DNA of 64,000 bases. It comes from Alphaproteobacteria bacterium. GTDB lineage: Bacteria; Pseudomonadota; Alphaproteobacteria; CALKHQ01. The position numbers and the translations under genes were made by a program. Positions 53,280-61,922 of this stretch are shown here, piece after piece (within the stretch, counting starts at the first letter, position 1; each line of letters begins with the position of its first letter). The DNA lies in the NCBI GenBank assembly GCA_041396705.1, contig JAWKYB010000005.1, forward strand, positions 186,001 through 250,000. Direction: 5' to 3'. The notes beneath the pieces are model-generated. The model was not told the DNA's origin and ran no database searches. It worked only from the letters and a program-made list of their open reading frames with translations.

Positions 53280-54349
53280 GCCGCGCCCGGCGGCGCGTCG
53301 CCGGCATCGCCCTCCAGCCGGGCGACATGCTCCGGCCGCGCCGCCACCGTGCAGGGTACGCCGACGGCCAGCACCGCATCGACATCGCCGGTAACGCGCA
53401 CCGCCTCGCCGCCGTCCAGCCGCACCACCGTGCGCAGGCTGGCGCCATGGTAGGTGTGGGATTCGACCTGGCCGGCCATCGCCAGCAGGCCGTCCGCCGC
53501 GGCGCCGGCCGGCAGCAGGCGCAGCCGCTCCGGCCGCACCGCGAAGGCCACCGGCTCGCCGAGCAGCCGCGCGCCGGCCTCCGCGCCGAACACGTTGGCG
53601 GCGCCGACGAAGCCGGCGACGAAGGCCGTGCGCGGCGCATCGTAGATTTCGCGCGGGCTGCCGATCTGCTCGATCCGGCCCTCGTTGAACACGGCGATGC
53701 GGTCGGACATCGCCAGCGCCTCGCCCTGGTCGTGTGTGACGTAGATGAAGGTGATGCCGACCTGCTGCTGCAGCGCCTTCAGCTCCTCCTGCATCTGTTC
53801 GCGCAGCTTGAGGTCGAGGGCGCCCAGCGGCTCGTCGAGCAGCAGCACGGAGGGCTTGTTGATCAGCGCGCGGGCCAGCGCCACCCGCTGGCGCTGGCCG
53901 CCGGACAGCTGCGCCGGCCGGCGCTGCGCCATCGCCGCGAGCGAGACCATCTCCAGCATGCGCAGCGCCTCGGCCCGGCGGACGTGCCACGGCACGCCGC
54001 GGATCATCGGGCCGTAGGCGACGTTCTGCAGCACCGACATGTGCGGGAACAGCGCATAGTCCTGGAACACCGTATTGACGTCGCGGTCGAACGGCGGCAC
54101 CCGCGCCATGTCGCGGCCGTGCAGGGTGATCCGGCCGGCCGTCGGCTGGTCGAAGCCGGCGATCAGCCTGAGGCAGGTGGTCTTGCCCGAGCCGCTGGGG
54201 CCGAGCATGGAGAAGAACTCGCCGTCGGCGATCTCGAAGTCGACGCCGTCGACCGCGGCGACCGCGCCGAAGCGCCGCTCCACTCCCTCGAAGCGGATCG
54301 CGATCGAGGGCGGCGCGTCCGCCGCCGGCACTTCGCTTTCCTGCGCCAC
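53276..54349 (-). CDS. ydcT: Polyamine-type ABC transporter ATP-binding protein (YdcT/PotA-like)
   Basis: A 357-residue ATPase with Walker A GPSGSGKTTCLRLIAG, Q-loop VFQDYALFPHMSV, signature LSGGQRQRVALARAL, Walker B VLLLDEPLGALD and switch THDQGEALAMSDR. A TOBE-type C-terminal domain (about 285-350) is present, as in PotA. It starts with GTG at 54349. It follows the YdcS-like binding-protein gene after 171 bases that hold a dispersed repeat. Confidence 0.92.
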   Translation of the reverse strand: MAQESEVPAADAPPSIAIRFEGVERRFGAVAAVDGVDFEIADGEFFSMLGPSGSGKTTCLRLIAGFDQPTAGRITLHGRDMARVPPFDRDVNTVFQDYALFPHMSVLQNVAYGPMIRGVPWHVRRAEALRMLEMVSLAAMAQRRPAQLSGGQRQRVALARALINKPSVLLLDEPLGALDLKLREQMQEELKALQQQVGITFIYVTHDQGEALAMSDRIAVFNEGRIEQIGSPREIYDAPRTAFVAGFVGAANVFGAEAGARLLGEPVAFAVRPERLRLLPAGAAADGLLAMAGQVESHTYHGASLRTVVRLDGGEAVRVTGDVDAVLAVGVPCTVAARPEHVARLEGDAGDAPPGAA

Positions 54350-54379
54350 GGTCAGGTGCGCCGCAGGGGCGGCAAGCGC

Positions 54380-54479
54380 CCTTCGACAGGCTCAGGATGA
54401 TGCGGCGTCATCTTGCGCGGCCCACGGGATCCCAGCCGGCAAAGCCCACAGCTCTTCATCATCCAAACCTTGTCGAAGG
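54380..54479. repeat. Dispersed palindromic element between ydcS- and ydcT-like genes
   Basis: Arms of 23 bases, CCTTCGACAGGCTCAGGATG plus ATG at 54380-54402 and its near-complement at 54457-54479 (ending TTGTCGAAGG), enclose 54 bases. The arm sequence resembles a dispersed repeat common in proteobacterial intergenic regions. In the RNA it could form a long hairpin. Confidence 0.75.
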
Positions 54480-54520
54480 ACGCAACACCGCACGATCCGG
54501 CGCGCGCCCGTCGTCGGGTC

Positions 54521-55690
54521 TCAGCGCCCGCCGAGCACCGCGATGTAGTCGGTGACCCAGCGGTAGTAGGGCACGCAGGCCTCCTGGCTGTCGCATTCGG
54601 CCAGCGGCGTGCGCCAGAACCAGATCTTGTCGAAGTCGTCCATGCCGTTGACCTTGCAGCCCTCCGGCCCGAGCAGTTCTGAGGTGCCGCAGGCGGCCGG
54701 CACCGCCGGCACCGAACCGAACCAGGCGGCGAGGTCGCCCTGCAGGTTCGACGACAGGCTGTGCTCGAGGAACTTGTAGGCGCAGTTCGGGTTCGGCGCC
54801 TCGGCGTGCAGCATCAGCGTGTCGGCCCAGCCGGTCGCGCCCTCGGCCGGGATGGTCGAGGCGATCGGCGCGCCGCCGGCCTGCAGGATGTTGACCTGGA
54901 ACGGCCAGCTGCCGGAGGCGACCACGCCCTCGTTGGTGAAGTCGTCGATCTGCACGAAGGCGTCGTGCCAGTAGCGCAGCACCAGCTCGCGCTGCTGGCG
55001 CAGCAGGTCGAGCGCGGCCGCATACTGCGTCTCGTTCAGCTCATAGGGGTTGGTGATGCCCAGGTCGGGCTGGTTGTGCATCAGATAGAGCGCCGCGTCG
55101 GCGATGTGGATCGGGCCGTCGAAGGCCTCGACCCGGCCGACGTTGCTCTGGCCGTCGGGCAGCGTCGTCTCGGCGAAGACCACGCTCCAGCTCTGCGGCG
55201 GCTCCGGGAACACCTCGGTGTTGTAGGCCAGCACATTGGAGCCCCACTGGTAGGGCACGCCGTAGTGCACGCCGCCGACCGTGTGCCAGGGCGCGTCCTG
55301 CAGCCGCGGGTCGACCGTGCCCCAGCTCGGCACCAGCGCGATGTTGATCGGCTGCACCTGCTCGCCGTAGATCAGCCGCAGCGAGGCGTCGCCGGAGGCG
55401 GTGACCAGGTCGAAGCCGCCCTCGTTCATCAGCGCGACCATCTCGTCGGAGGTCGCCGCGGTCTGCACCTTGACCATGCAGCCGGTGTCGGCCTCGAAGC
55501 CGGTGACCCAGTCATAGGCCGGGTCGGTCTCGCCGCGCTCGATATAGCCCGGCCAGGCCACGATGCGGACCTCGCCCTCGCCGTCGCCGACCGCGCTCAT
55601 CGCCTCGGTCAGCTGTGCCGTTGCCGGCGTCGCCAGCCCGCCCAGCGCCAGCGCCGCGGCCGCACCCGTCCATCGCAGTATCGCACTCAT
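54521..55690 (-). CDS. ydcS: Polyamine-type ABC transporter substrate-binding protein (YdcS/PotD-like)
   Basis: A 389-residue periplasmic binding protein with a signal peptide (cleavage near TPATAQ). Core segments are VRIVAWPGYIERG, TGCMVKVQTAATSDEMVALM, GVPYQWGSNVLAYNTEVF and EHSLSSNLQGDLAAWFGSVP, in the PotD/PotF fold. The last 100 residues carry three cysteine-containing stretches, which could form disulfides. The start ATG is 55690. First gene of the putrescine uptake/oxidation set; substrate is inferred from family and context. Confidence 0.87.
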   Translation of the reverse strand: MSAILRWTGAAAALALGGLATPATAQLTEAMSAVGDGEGEVRIVAWPGYIERGETDPAYDWVTGFEADTGCMVKVQTAATSDEMVALMNEGGFDLVTASGDASLRLIYGEQVQPINIALVPSWGTVDPRLQDAPWHTVGGVHYGVPYQWGSNVLAYNTEVFPEPPQSWSVVFAETTLPDGQSNVGRVEAFDGPIHIADAALYLMHNQPDLGITNPYELNETQYAAALDLLRQQRELVLRYWHDAFVQIDDFTNEGVVASGSWPFQVNILQAGGAPIASTIPAEGATGWADTLMLHAEAPNPNCAYKFLEHSLSSNLQGDLAAWFGSVPAVPAACGTSELLGPEGCKVNGMDDFDKIWFWRTPLAECDSQEACVPYYRWVTDYIAVLGGR

Positions 55691-55729
55691 GCTCCCCGTC
55701 CCTTCCCCTGTTATTCGCCACCCCGCAAC

Positions 55730-55831
55730 CGTCATTGCGCGCAATGCGGCGACGCGGCAATCCATACGCTCTCGGCGCGCGGGCGGGATCGTATGGATTG
55801 CCACGCCGCCTGTCGGCGGCTCGCAATGACG
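55730..55831. repeat. Dispersed palindromic element upstream of the ydcS-like gene
   Basis: Imperfect 40-base arms run from CGTCATTGCG at 55730 to its complement CGCAATGACG ending at 55831, with an exact inner pair CAATCCATACG / CGTATGGATTG, around a 20-base loop. The arm sequence is of a type repeated in many alphaproteobacterial genomes. It lies in the 244-base interval between ydcS and the LysR gene. Confidence 0.85.
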
Positions 55832-55934
55832 GAAGCGGCGTGACCCCTGCTGCCGACATTACGGCCATGCCCGGAACCGCGGAAGTCGGAATTCCGAGGG
55901 CTGCACATCGGAAATACCGATGGCGGACGGCGAG

Positions 55935-56843
55935 CTATCGGGTGCGCAGCGCTGCGTCCTCGCGCGCCATCTCGATGAAGCGGGCGGCCGGCGCCGGCAT
56001 CGCCGAGCCGCGCCGCCAGGCGATGCCGATGTCCAGCGGCGGCATCGCCTCGTCCAGCCGGCGCGCCTCGATGCGGTCGCCCTCCAGCGACCACGGCCGG
56101 TAGGTGATGTCGGGCAGGATGGCGAGACCGGCGCCGGTGGCGACCAGGCTGCGCACCGCCTCGACCGACGAGGTGCGCAGCACGATGCGCGGGCTGCGGC
56201 CGGCGGTCGCCCAATGGGCGCGCACCTGCTCCGCGATCTCGTCCGCGGCCAGCGCCACCATCGGCTCCCCGGCCAGGTCGGCCAGCGACACGGCCGGCCG
56301 CGCGCACAGCGGATGCTCGGTCGGCAGCCACAGCCGGAAGCGCGAGCGCATCAGCGTCTCGTGCTCCAGCGCATAGGCCTCCTTCAGGTTGGAGACGATG
56401 ACCAGGCCGGCATCGAGCTCGCCGTTGACCAGCAGGTGCTCGACATAGGGCCGCTCGTCCTCGGTGACGCGGACGTCGACATTGGGGAACAGCCGGCGAT
56501 AGCGCGCCAGCACATGGGCCAGGAAGTAGCCCGAGACGATGCTGGTGACGCCGAGGTTGAGCAGGCCGGTCACCGTCTCCGGCCGCGCCGAGATCGCGCG
56601 CTCGGCATCGGCCACCGAGGCCAGGATGGCGTGAGCGTGGCGCAGGAACTGGTGGCCCTGGTAGGTGAGGTCGACGCCGCGGGCGTGGCGGCTGAACAGC
56701 GCCGCCCCGGTCCGCGCCTCGAGCTGCTGCAGCGATTCGGTCACCGCCGACTGCGAGACGCCCAGCTGCGCCGCGCCGCCGGTCAGGGAGCCGGCCTCGG
56801 CGACCGCCAGGAAATAGGTGACCTGCTTCAAGGTGAACTGCAT
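55935..56843 (-). CDS. LysR family transcriptional regulator
   Basis: A 302-residue LysR regulator. The winged HTH is at residues about 5-63 (TYFLAVAEAGSLTGGAAQLG, SQSAVTESLQQLEARTG). The effector domain (about 90-295) contains GVTSIVSGYFLAHVLARYRR and RSLVATGAGLAILPDI. The N-terminal HTH is close to the NAC/CynR-like group. Targets may be the polyamine genes (upstream on the same strand) or the tartrate dehydrogenase-like gene (divergent). Start ATG 56843, with AGG 5' of it. Confidence 0.9.
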   Translation of the reverse strand: MQFTLKQVTYFLAVAEAGSLTGGAAQLGVSQSAVTESLQQLEARTGAALFSRHARGVDLTYQGHQFLRHAHAILASVADAERAISARPETVTGLLNLGVTSIVSGYFLAHVLARYRRLFPNVDVRVTEDERPYVEHLLVNGELDAGLVIVSNLKEAYALEHETLMRSRFRLWLPTEHPLCARPAVSLADLAGEPMVALAADEIAEQVRAHWATAGRSPRIVLRTSSVEAVRSLVATGAGLAILPDITYRPWSLEGDRIEARRLDEAMPPLDIGIAWRRGSAMPAPAARFIEMAREDAALRTR

Positions 56844-56976
56844 CGCCACTCCGCCGCGCTCACGGGCCTGCCTTCGTATCACGAGACCGACGCCTTGAAC
56901 CAAGCCGCCGGTCGCGGCGACCGAGCAATGTCGCGGCGGGCCGCCGGCGCGCGCCGATCGGGAAGGATCTGAGACC

Positions 56977-57375
56977 ATGCGCACGATCGCGAAGCCGGGC
57001 GGCGTCGCCCTGGCCCTGTGTCTGGCCGCCGGCACCCCGGCCTGTGCCGAGCCGGCGGCGACGCCAGCCACCAGCGCGCCGCCGCTGCTGGCCCGGCTGC
57101 CGGCCGGCGACGTCGCCGCCGTCGAGGCCGGGATCGCGGCGGACCTTCGCGCCCGTCTCACCGCGATCCTCGGCGTCGAGACCCATCCCGGCGGGTTCGC
57201 GCTGCGCTGGGACAACGCCGTCTGCCACGAGGCGGCGCCGCTGTGGACCGAGCCGCCGCCGGTCGGCGTCTGCTTCGTGCTCGCCGTCGCCGTGAACGTC
57301 GGCGCGACCTATGCCGTGCTCGTGCCCGCCGAGGGACCGGCCGGCTTCGCGCTGCTCGAGCTCGTCATCGAGTAG
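56977..57375 (+). CDS. Exported protein of unknown function
   Basis: A 132-residue protein with a signal peptide (cleavage near TPACAE). The mature part has a helical first half and ends in a beta-rich region AVNVGATYAVLVPAEGPAGF, with a few Cys (CHEAA, GVCFVLA). ATG 56977 follows GGAAGGA. It is divergent from the LysR gene and precedes the tartrate dehydrogenase-like gene by 77 bases. No family recognised. Confidence 0.6.
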   Translation: MRTIAKPGGVALALCLAAGTPACAEPAATPATSAPPLLARLPAGDVAAVEAGIAADLRARLTAILGVETHPGGFALRWDNAVCHEAAPLWTEPPPVGVCFVLAVAVNVGATYAVLVPAEGPAGFALLELVIE

Positions 57376-57452
57376 GCCGAAGCGATGCCGCTTGGCGGCC
57401 GCCGTGCATGCCGGCTATGGTGCCCGCCCGTCGCCACCAGCCGGAGCCGCCC

Positions 57453-58520
57453 ATGCCTACGCACCGCATCGCCGTCATCGCCGGGGACGGCATCGGGCCG
57501 GAAGTGATGCCGCACGGCCAGCGGGCCGTGGAAGCCGCCGCCGCCGCGGTCGGCGCCTCGGTGGCCTGGACCGCGTTCGACTGGAGCTGCGAGACCTACC
57601 GCCACACCGGGCGGATGATGCCGGCCGACGGCCTCGACCGGCTGGCCGACTTCGACGCGATCTACCTCGGCGCGGTCGGCTTTCCCGGCGTGCCCGATCA
57701 CGTCTCGCTGTGGGGCCTGCTGATCCCGATCCGCCGCCGCTTCGACCAGTATGTCAACCTGCGCCCGGTGCGGCTGCTGCCCGGCGTCACCCCGCCGGTG
57801 CGCGACCGCGCGCCCGGCGACATCGACATGATGATCGTGCGCGAGAATGTCGAGGGCGAGTATTCGGAGATCGGCGGCCGGCTGTACGGCGGCACCGAGG
57901 CCGAGATGGCGGTGCAGGAGACCGTGTTCACCCGCCGCGGCGTCGACCGCATCCTCGACTACGCCTTCGGGCTGGCCGCATCGCGCCCGCGCCGGCACGT
58001 CACCTCGGCGACCAAGTCGAACGGCATCATCCACACCATGCCCTATTGGGACGAGCGCTTCGCCGCGGCCAAGGCGCGCCACCCCGGCATCGCCACCAGC
58101 CAGTACCACATCGACATCCTGACCGCGCATTTCGTCATGCACCCGGACTGGTTCGACGTGGTGGTCGCGTCCAACCTGTTCGGCGACATCCTGTCGGACC
58201 TGGGGCCCGGCGTCACCGGCACCATCGCCATCGCGCCGTCGGCCAACCTGAACCCCGAGCGGGCGCAGCCGTCGATGTTCGAGCCGGTGCACGGGTCGGC
58301 GCCCGACATCGCCGGCAAGGGCATCGCCAACCCGATCGGCATGATCTGGTCCGGCGCGATGATGCTGGCTCATCTCGGCCATCCCGAGGCCGAGCGGCTG
58401 ATCGTCGGCGCGATCGAGCAGGTGCTCGGCCAGGGCGGGCCGCGCACCCCCGACATGGGCGGCAGGGCCGACACCGCGACGGTGGCCGACGCGATCCGCG
58501 CCGCAATCGGCTCAGCGTAA
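57453..58520 (+). CDS. Tartrate dehydrogenase/decarboxylase-like enzyme
   Basis: A 355-residue member of the isocitrate/isopropylmalate dehydrogenase family. It has RIAVIAGDGIGPEVMPHG, LRPVRLLPGV, the substrate region MIVRENVEGEYSEIGGRLYG, TSATKSNGI and NLFGDILSDLGPGVTGTIAI, with FEPVHGSAPDIAGKGIANP. ENVEGEYS is typical of tartrate dehydrogenases (TtuC, YeaU/DmlA) that act on tartrate or D-malate. Start ATG 57453. A LysR gene is nearby, as often with these enzymes. Confidence 0.85.
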   Translation: MPTHRIAVIAGDGIGPEVMPHGQRAVEAAAAAVGASVAWTAFDWSCETYRHTGRMMPADGLDRLADFDAIYLGAVGFPGVPDHVSLWGLLIPIRRRFDQYVNLRPVRLLPGVTPPVRDRAPGDIDMMIVRENVEGEYSEIGGRLYGGTEAEMAVQETVFTRRGVDRILDYAFGLAASRPRRHVTSATKSNGIIHTMPYWDERFAAAKARHPGIATSQYHIDILTAHFVMHPDWFDVVVASNLFGDILSDLGPGVTGTIAIAPSANLNPERAQPSMFEPVHGSAPDIAGKGIANPIGMIWSGAMMLAHLGHPEAERLIVGAIEQVLGQGGPRTPDMGGRADTATVADAIRAAIGSA

Positions 58521-58706
58521 ATTCGATAAAATTCGAAATACCTTTTGAATAATCCGAGGAAAACTGCGTCGATTATGAAATAATAGGACCGGTATTGCGT
58601 CGGTTTAACTTGAGATCGACCGCGGTTTTTCCTATTCTTGTCCGATCGATGGGTGCGGCCAGGATGGTCGGGCCCTGGCCCCGAACCAGCCCGCCGGGCA
58701 GAACCG

Positions 58707-60248
58707 ATGCAGGACGCAGCGACCCGAACCGACCGCCTCGCCGATCCCGACGACGGGCCTGCTACGGCGCCGCTGGCCGCCGCGCGGGCCGGAGCATGGC
58801 TGGCGCGCGCGGTCGAGAGCCTGGGCGAGGGCTGGGCGCTGGCCGATGCCGGCGGCCGCCTCGAGGACATCGCCGGCGCCTTCTTCGCCATGCTGGATTC
58901 GCCGGCGCCGCATCGCAGGCCGGGCGCGCGGCTGCGCGACGTGGTCTGGGCGCTGCGCTCGGACGAGGTGCTGAGCTGGCCGCCGGACCAGGGCAACACC
59001 GGCTGGCGCTGGACGGCGCGGCGCCAGGACGGCCAGGCGGTGGCGCTGGAGGCGCGCCCGCTGGGCGGGGAGACCTGGGTGCTGCGCGCCAGGCTGGGCA
59101 CCGATGCGCGGATGGAGCGGGCGCCGACGGCCGGCCTTTACCATGCGGCGACGCGGCTGCCGCAGCAGCCGCTGCTGATCGACCGCCTGCAGCAGGCGGT
59201 GGAACGCAGCCGGCGCACCGTCACCCACCGCTTCGCGCTGATCCTGATCGACCTGACCGCGACCGGCGAGGCGGCGGCGTTCGACGACGGCCAGCTGCGC
59301 ACGATCGGCCACGAGCTGGTCGAGGCGGTGCGGCCCGCCGACACCGTCGCCCATCTCGACCCGCACACCCTGGCGGTGATCGTCGAGCCGCTGCGCGGCG
59401 ACGATGCCGCGGTGCGGGTCGCGGTGGAATCGGTCACCGAGAACCTGCGCAGGGCCCTGGAGGACAGCGACACAGGCGCCGCCGCAGTGGCGCGCTTCGC
59501 GATCGCGATCGGCGATGGCGCCAGCCACCCGTCCGACCTGGTCGCCCTCGGCCGCCAGCAGCTGGCCGAGCCGACCGGCGCGCATGCGGCCAGTCCCTCG
59601 ATCCAGCGCACCGCCGCCTCGATCGTCGGCGACGGCCCTTACGGCGCGAGCTTCGCCTTCGCGGTGGAGCACGACCTGCGCAACCGCCAGGCCTGCGGCC
59701 TTGCGGTGCAATGCGCCGAGCTGCCGAAGCCGCAGGCGCTGTTGGAGGCGCTGGCGACGCACCCGACCGCGGGCCGCTGGCCCGGCGGCTGGGTGCCCGA
59801 CCTGATCGTCTCGCTCGACCAGCTGCCGCGTCTCGACGCGCTGCTGACGCTGAAACAGACGCAGACGAGCTGGCAGCCGTCCGGCCGGCTGATCGTCGAG
59901 CTGGACGAAGGCGCGGTGGCGCGCGACCCGGAGGCCGCGATCCAGCTGGTCGACGCCGCGGTCCATCGCGAGATCCGGGTCGGCGTGCACCGGTTCGGGT
60001 TGGGCGACAGCTCCGACGCGCTGATCTCGCACATGCCGCTGACCCGGCTGACCCTGCACGCCCGGCTGGTCGCCGAGGCGCGGCAGCGGGTGCAGGCCCG
60101 CGTGCGGCTTGCCGCGACCATCGCCTGGGCGCACGAGCGCCGGCTGCGCGTGGTCGCCGCCCGCAGCGACGGCGCCGATCCCGACCCGCAGCTGACCTCG
60201 ATGCTGGCCAACTTGGGCTGCGACCTGCACCGCGGCGCCGCGGGCTGA
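58707..60248 (+). CDS. Degenerate GGDEF-EAL signalling protein
   Basis: A 513-residue protein. It begins with a PAS-like N-terminal part (VESLGEGWALADAGGRLEDI), then a degenerate GGDEF region (LLIDRLQQAVERSRRTVTHR, then RPADTVAHLDPHTLAVIV, where the catalytic GGDEF is replaced by DPHTL), then an EAL-like C-terminal half (FAFAVEHDLRNRQACGLAVQ onwards) lacking the EAL motif. It is therefore unlikely to make or break cyclic di-GMP and may bind a nucleotide or partner instead. The ATG at 58707 is used; an upstream start at 58638 is possible. Confidence 0.72.
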   Translation: MQDAATRTDRLADPDDGPATAPLAAARAGAWLARAVESLGEGWALADAGGRLEDIAGAFFAMLDSPAPHRRPGARLRDVVWALRSDEVLSWPPDQGNTGWRWTARRQDGQAVALEARPLGGETWVLRARLGTDARMERAPTAGLYHAATRLPQQPLLIDRLQQAVERSRRTVTHRFALILIDLTATGEAAAFDDGQLRTIGHELVEAVRPADTVAHLDPHTLAVIVEPLRGDDAAVRVAVESVTENLRRALEDSDTGAAAVARFAIAIGDGASHPSDLVALGRQQLAEPTGAHAASPSIQRTAASIVGDGPYGASFAFAVEHDLRNRQACGLAVQCAELPKPQALLEALATHPTAGRWPGGWVPDLIVSLDQLPRLDALLTLKQTQTSWQPSGRLIVELDEGAVARDPEAAIQLVDAAVHREIRVGVHRFGLGDSSDALISHMPLTRLTLHARLVAEARQRVQARVRLAATIAWAHERRLRVVAARSDGADPDPQLTSMLANLGCDLHRGAAG

Positions 60249-60263
60249 GCCCGCGCCCTGGCG

Positions 60264-61565
60264 TCAGGCGTAGTTGATGCCGTCGCTGTCGGCGTCGTAG
60301 CGGTCCAGCCGCATGATCAGGTCGCCGGCGGCATTGTAGACATAGGTGTTGGTGCCGCTGAACACGTAGGACGCGCCGTCGATGATCGCATCGCCCTGCG
60401 CGGCGCTGTAGTCGCTGACCCGGTCGTAGAGCCCGTCGCTGCCGCCGTTGCCGAACAGGTCGGCGCCGGTGCCGCCGAGCATCACGTCGCGGCCGTCGCC
60501 GCCGATCAGCGTGTCGTTGCCGGCATAGCCGCGCAGCTGGTCGTTGCCGGCTTCGCCCTGCAGGATGTCGTGGCCTTCGTCGCCGCGCAGGTAGTCGTTG
60601 CCGCCGCCGCCGCGCAGGATGTCGTTGCCGGCGCCGCCATAGAGCCGGTCGTTGTCGGCGCCGCCCATCAGCAGGTCGTTGCCGTCGTGGCCGACCAGGT
60701 AGTCGCGGCCGGCGCCGCCATCGATGGTGTCGTTGCCGTCGCGGCCCTTGGCGGTGTCGTTGCCGCCGAGGGCGAAATAGATGTCGTCGTCCAGCGCGCC
60801 GTACCAGATGTCCTTGGCCTCGCTGCCGAACACCGTGCCGCCGCCGCCGCCGGCCGGATCGGGATCGGCGTAGTCCAGCTTGACGTTGCTGCCGTTGATG
60901 CTGACCTGCCGGGTCTCGCTTTCCAGCCCCGGCGCGGAGAAGGTGACGGTGTAGCTGCCGTTGGCCAGCGCGATCTGATAGCCGCCGGCGGCCTGGGTGG
61001 TGGTCTGCAGGTGCTGGCCGCCGCTGCCGACGATGTCGACGGTCACGCCGCCCAGCCCCTCGCCGGCGTCGTAGAGGATGTCGCCGTCCTTGTCGTCGAA
61101 GGCGACGCCGGTCAGGAACACCGCGGTGCCGGACTTGGCGAAATTCTCGGTGACCATCGCGGCGTTCCAGCCGGAGAACTCGCCGACCTCCACCCCGACG
61201 CCGATCTCGCGATAGGTCGTGTTGAGGATGTTGGCGCGATGGCCCGCGCTGTTCATCAGCGAATCGTGCAGGTTGGCGACGTCGTCGGCATAGCCGGCGG
61301 CGCCGCGCGTGCTCTGCCAGGCGATGTTCTCGCCCCACGCCCACGAGCCGGAGAAGACATAGCCAGCCGCCTGCATGCGCTGGCCCGCGCTCGATCCGCC
61401 CTGCCCGGTGTGCGAGAAGGTGTCGGTCGCCAGCATCCAGACCGTATGGTCCTCGGCCGCATCGTTCAGGTTGCCGTTGAAGGCCAGGGGCTGGGCGCCG
61501 ACCGCCGCGCGCTCGGCGTTGATCAGCTCCAGCATGTATTGTTCCAGCGCGCTTGCATCGGACAT
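60264..61565 (-). CDS. CAP-domain protein with RTX repeats, probable type I secretion substrate
   Basis: A 433-residue protein with no N-terminal signal. Residues about 7-148 form a CAP/SCP domain with its metal-cavity residues (NDAAEDHTVWMLATDTFSH, GENIAW, NSAGHRANIL). Next is a Cna_B/SdrD-like beta-sandwich (about 148-232: GVAFDDKDGDILYDAGEG). Residues about 246-370 hold RTX nonapeptides (GGAGNDILRGGGGNDYLRGD), which fold into a calcium beta-roll, and a non-repetitive C-terminus. RTX proteins without an N-terminal signal leave by a type I system; no transporter is encoded nearby. Confidence 0.85.
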   Translation of the reverse strand: MSDASALEQYMLELINAERAAVGAQPLAFNGNLNDAAEDHTVWMLATDTFSHTGQGGSSAGQRMQAAGYVFSGSWAWGENIAWQSTRGAAGYADDVANLHDSLMNSAGHRANILNTTYREIGVGVEVGEFSGWNAAMVTENFAKSGTAVFLTGVAFDDKDGDILYDAGEGLGGVTVDIVGSGGQHLQTTTQAAGGYQIALANGSYTVTFSAPGLESETRQVSINGSNVKLDYADPDPAGGGGGTVFGSEAKDIWYGALDDDIYFALGGNDTAKGRDGNDTIDGGAGRDYLVGHDGNDLLMGGADNDRLYGGAGNDILRGGGGNDYLRGDEGHDILQGEAGNDQLRGYAGNDTLIGGDGRDVMLGGTGADLFGNGGSDGLYDRVSDYSAAQGDAIIDGASYVFSGTNTYVYNAAGDLIMRLDRYDADSDGINYA

Positions 61566-61922
61566 CTGGTTTCCCCCCGCCGGCGGTCGCGATGCCGCCG
61601 GCCCTGTTCGCGGATTGGCCTCGAAGCGGCCGGCATCCGACCCGGGTCGGCGACGCCGGCTCGGGTCGGTTACTTGCCGCGACCCGGGAACTTATGGACG
61701 AACTCGCCAGGCCGACACTGAATTTTCAGTCAATATTTCCATCTTGCGATAATGGACACGCCTTCACATGACAGTTTCTTCGTTAATCTCGGTTTATTTC
61801 TTGACGTAGGCCGCTGCCTTTTGCGGGGGGCGCCGCGCGGCGGGCTTTACGGCGCATGGCGCTGGTGTAATCTCCGCGCTCGACCGGGGCCCGTCGGCGG
61901 GCCTGCAATGGGGGACACCGGA
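61566..61922. other. Divergent intergenic region of the CAP/RTX and lipoprotein genes
   Basis: No gene is present in these 357 bases. The part around 61720-61800 is clearly A+T-rich compared with its surroundings (for example TTTCAGTCAATATTTCCATC at 61725) and probably carries promoters for one or both flanking genes. No palindrome stands out. Confidence 0.55.

Noticed and set aside
60470..60800. 27-bp periodic repeats
   Set aside because: They encode RTX nonapeptides inside the CAP/RTX gene, not an independent repeat element.
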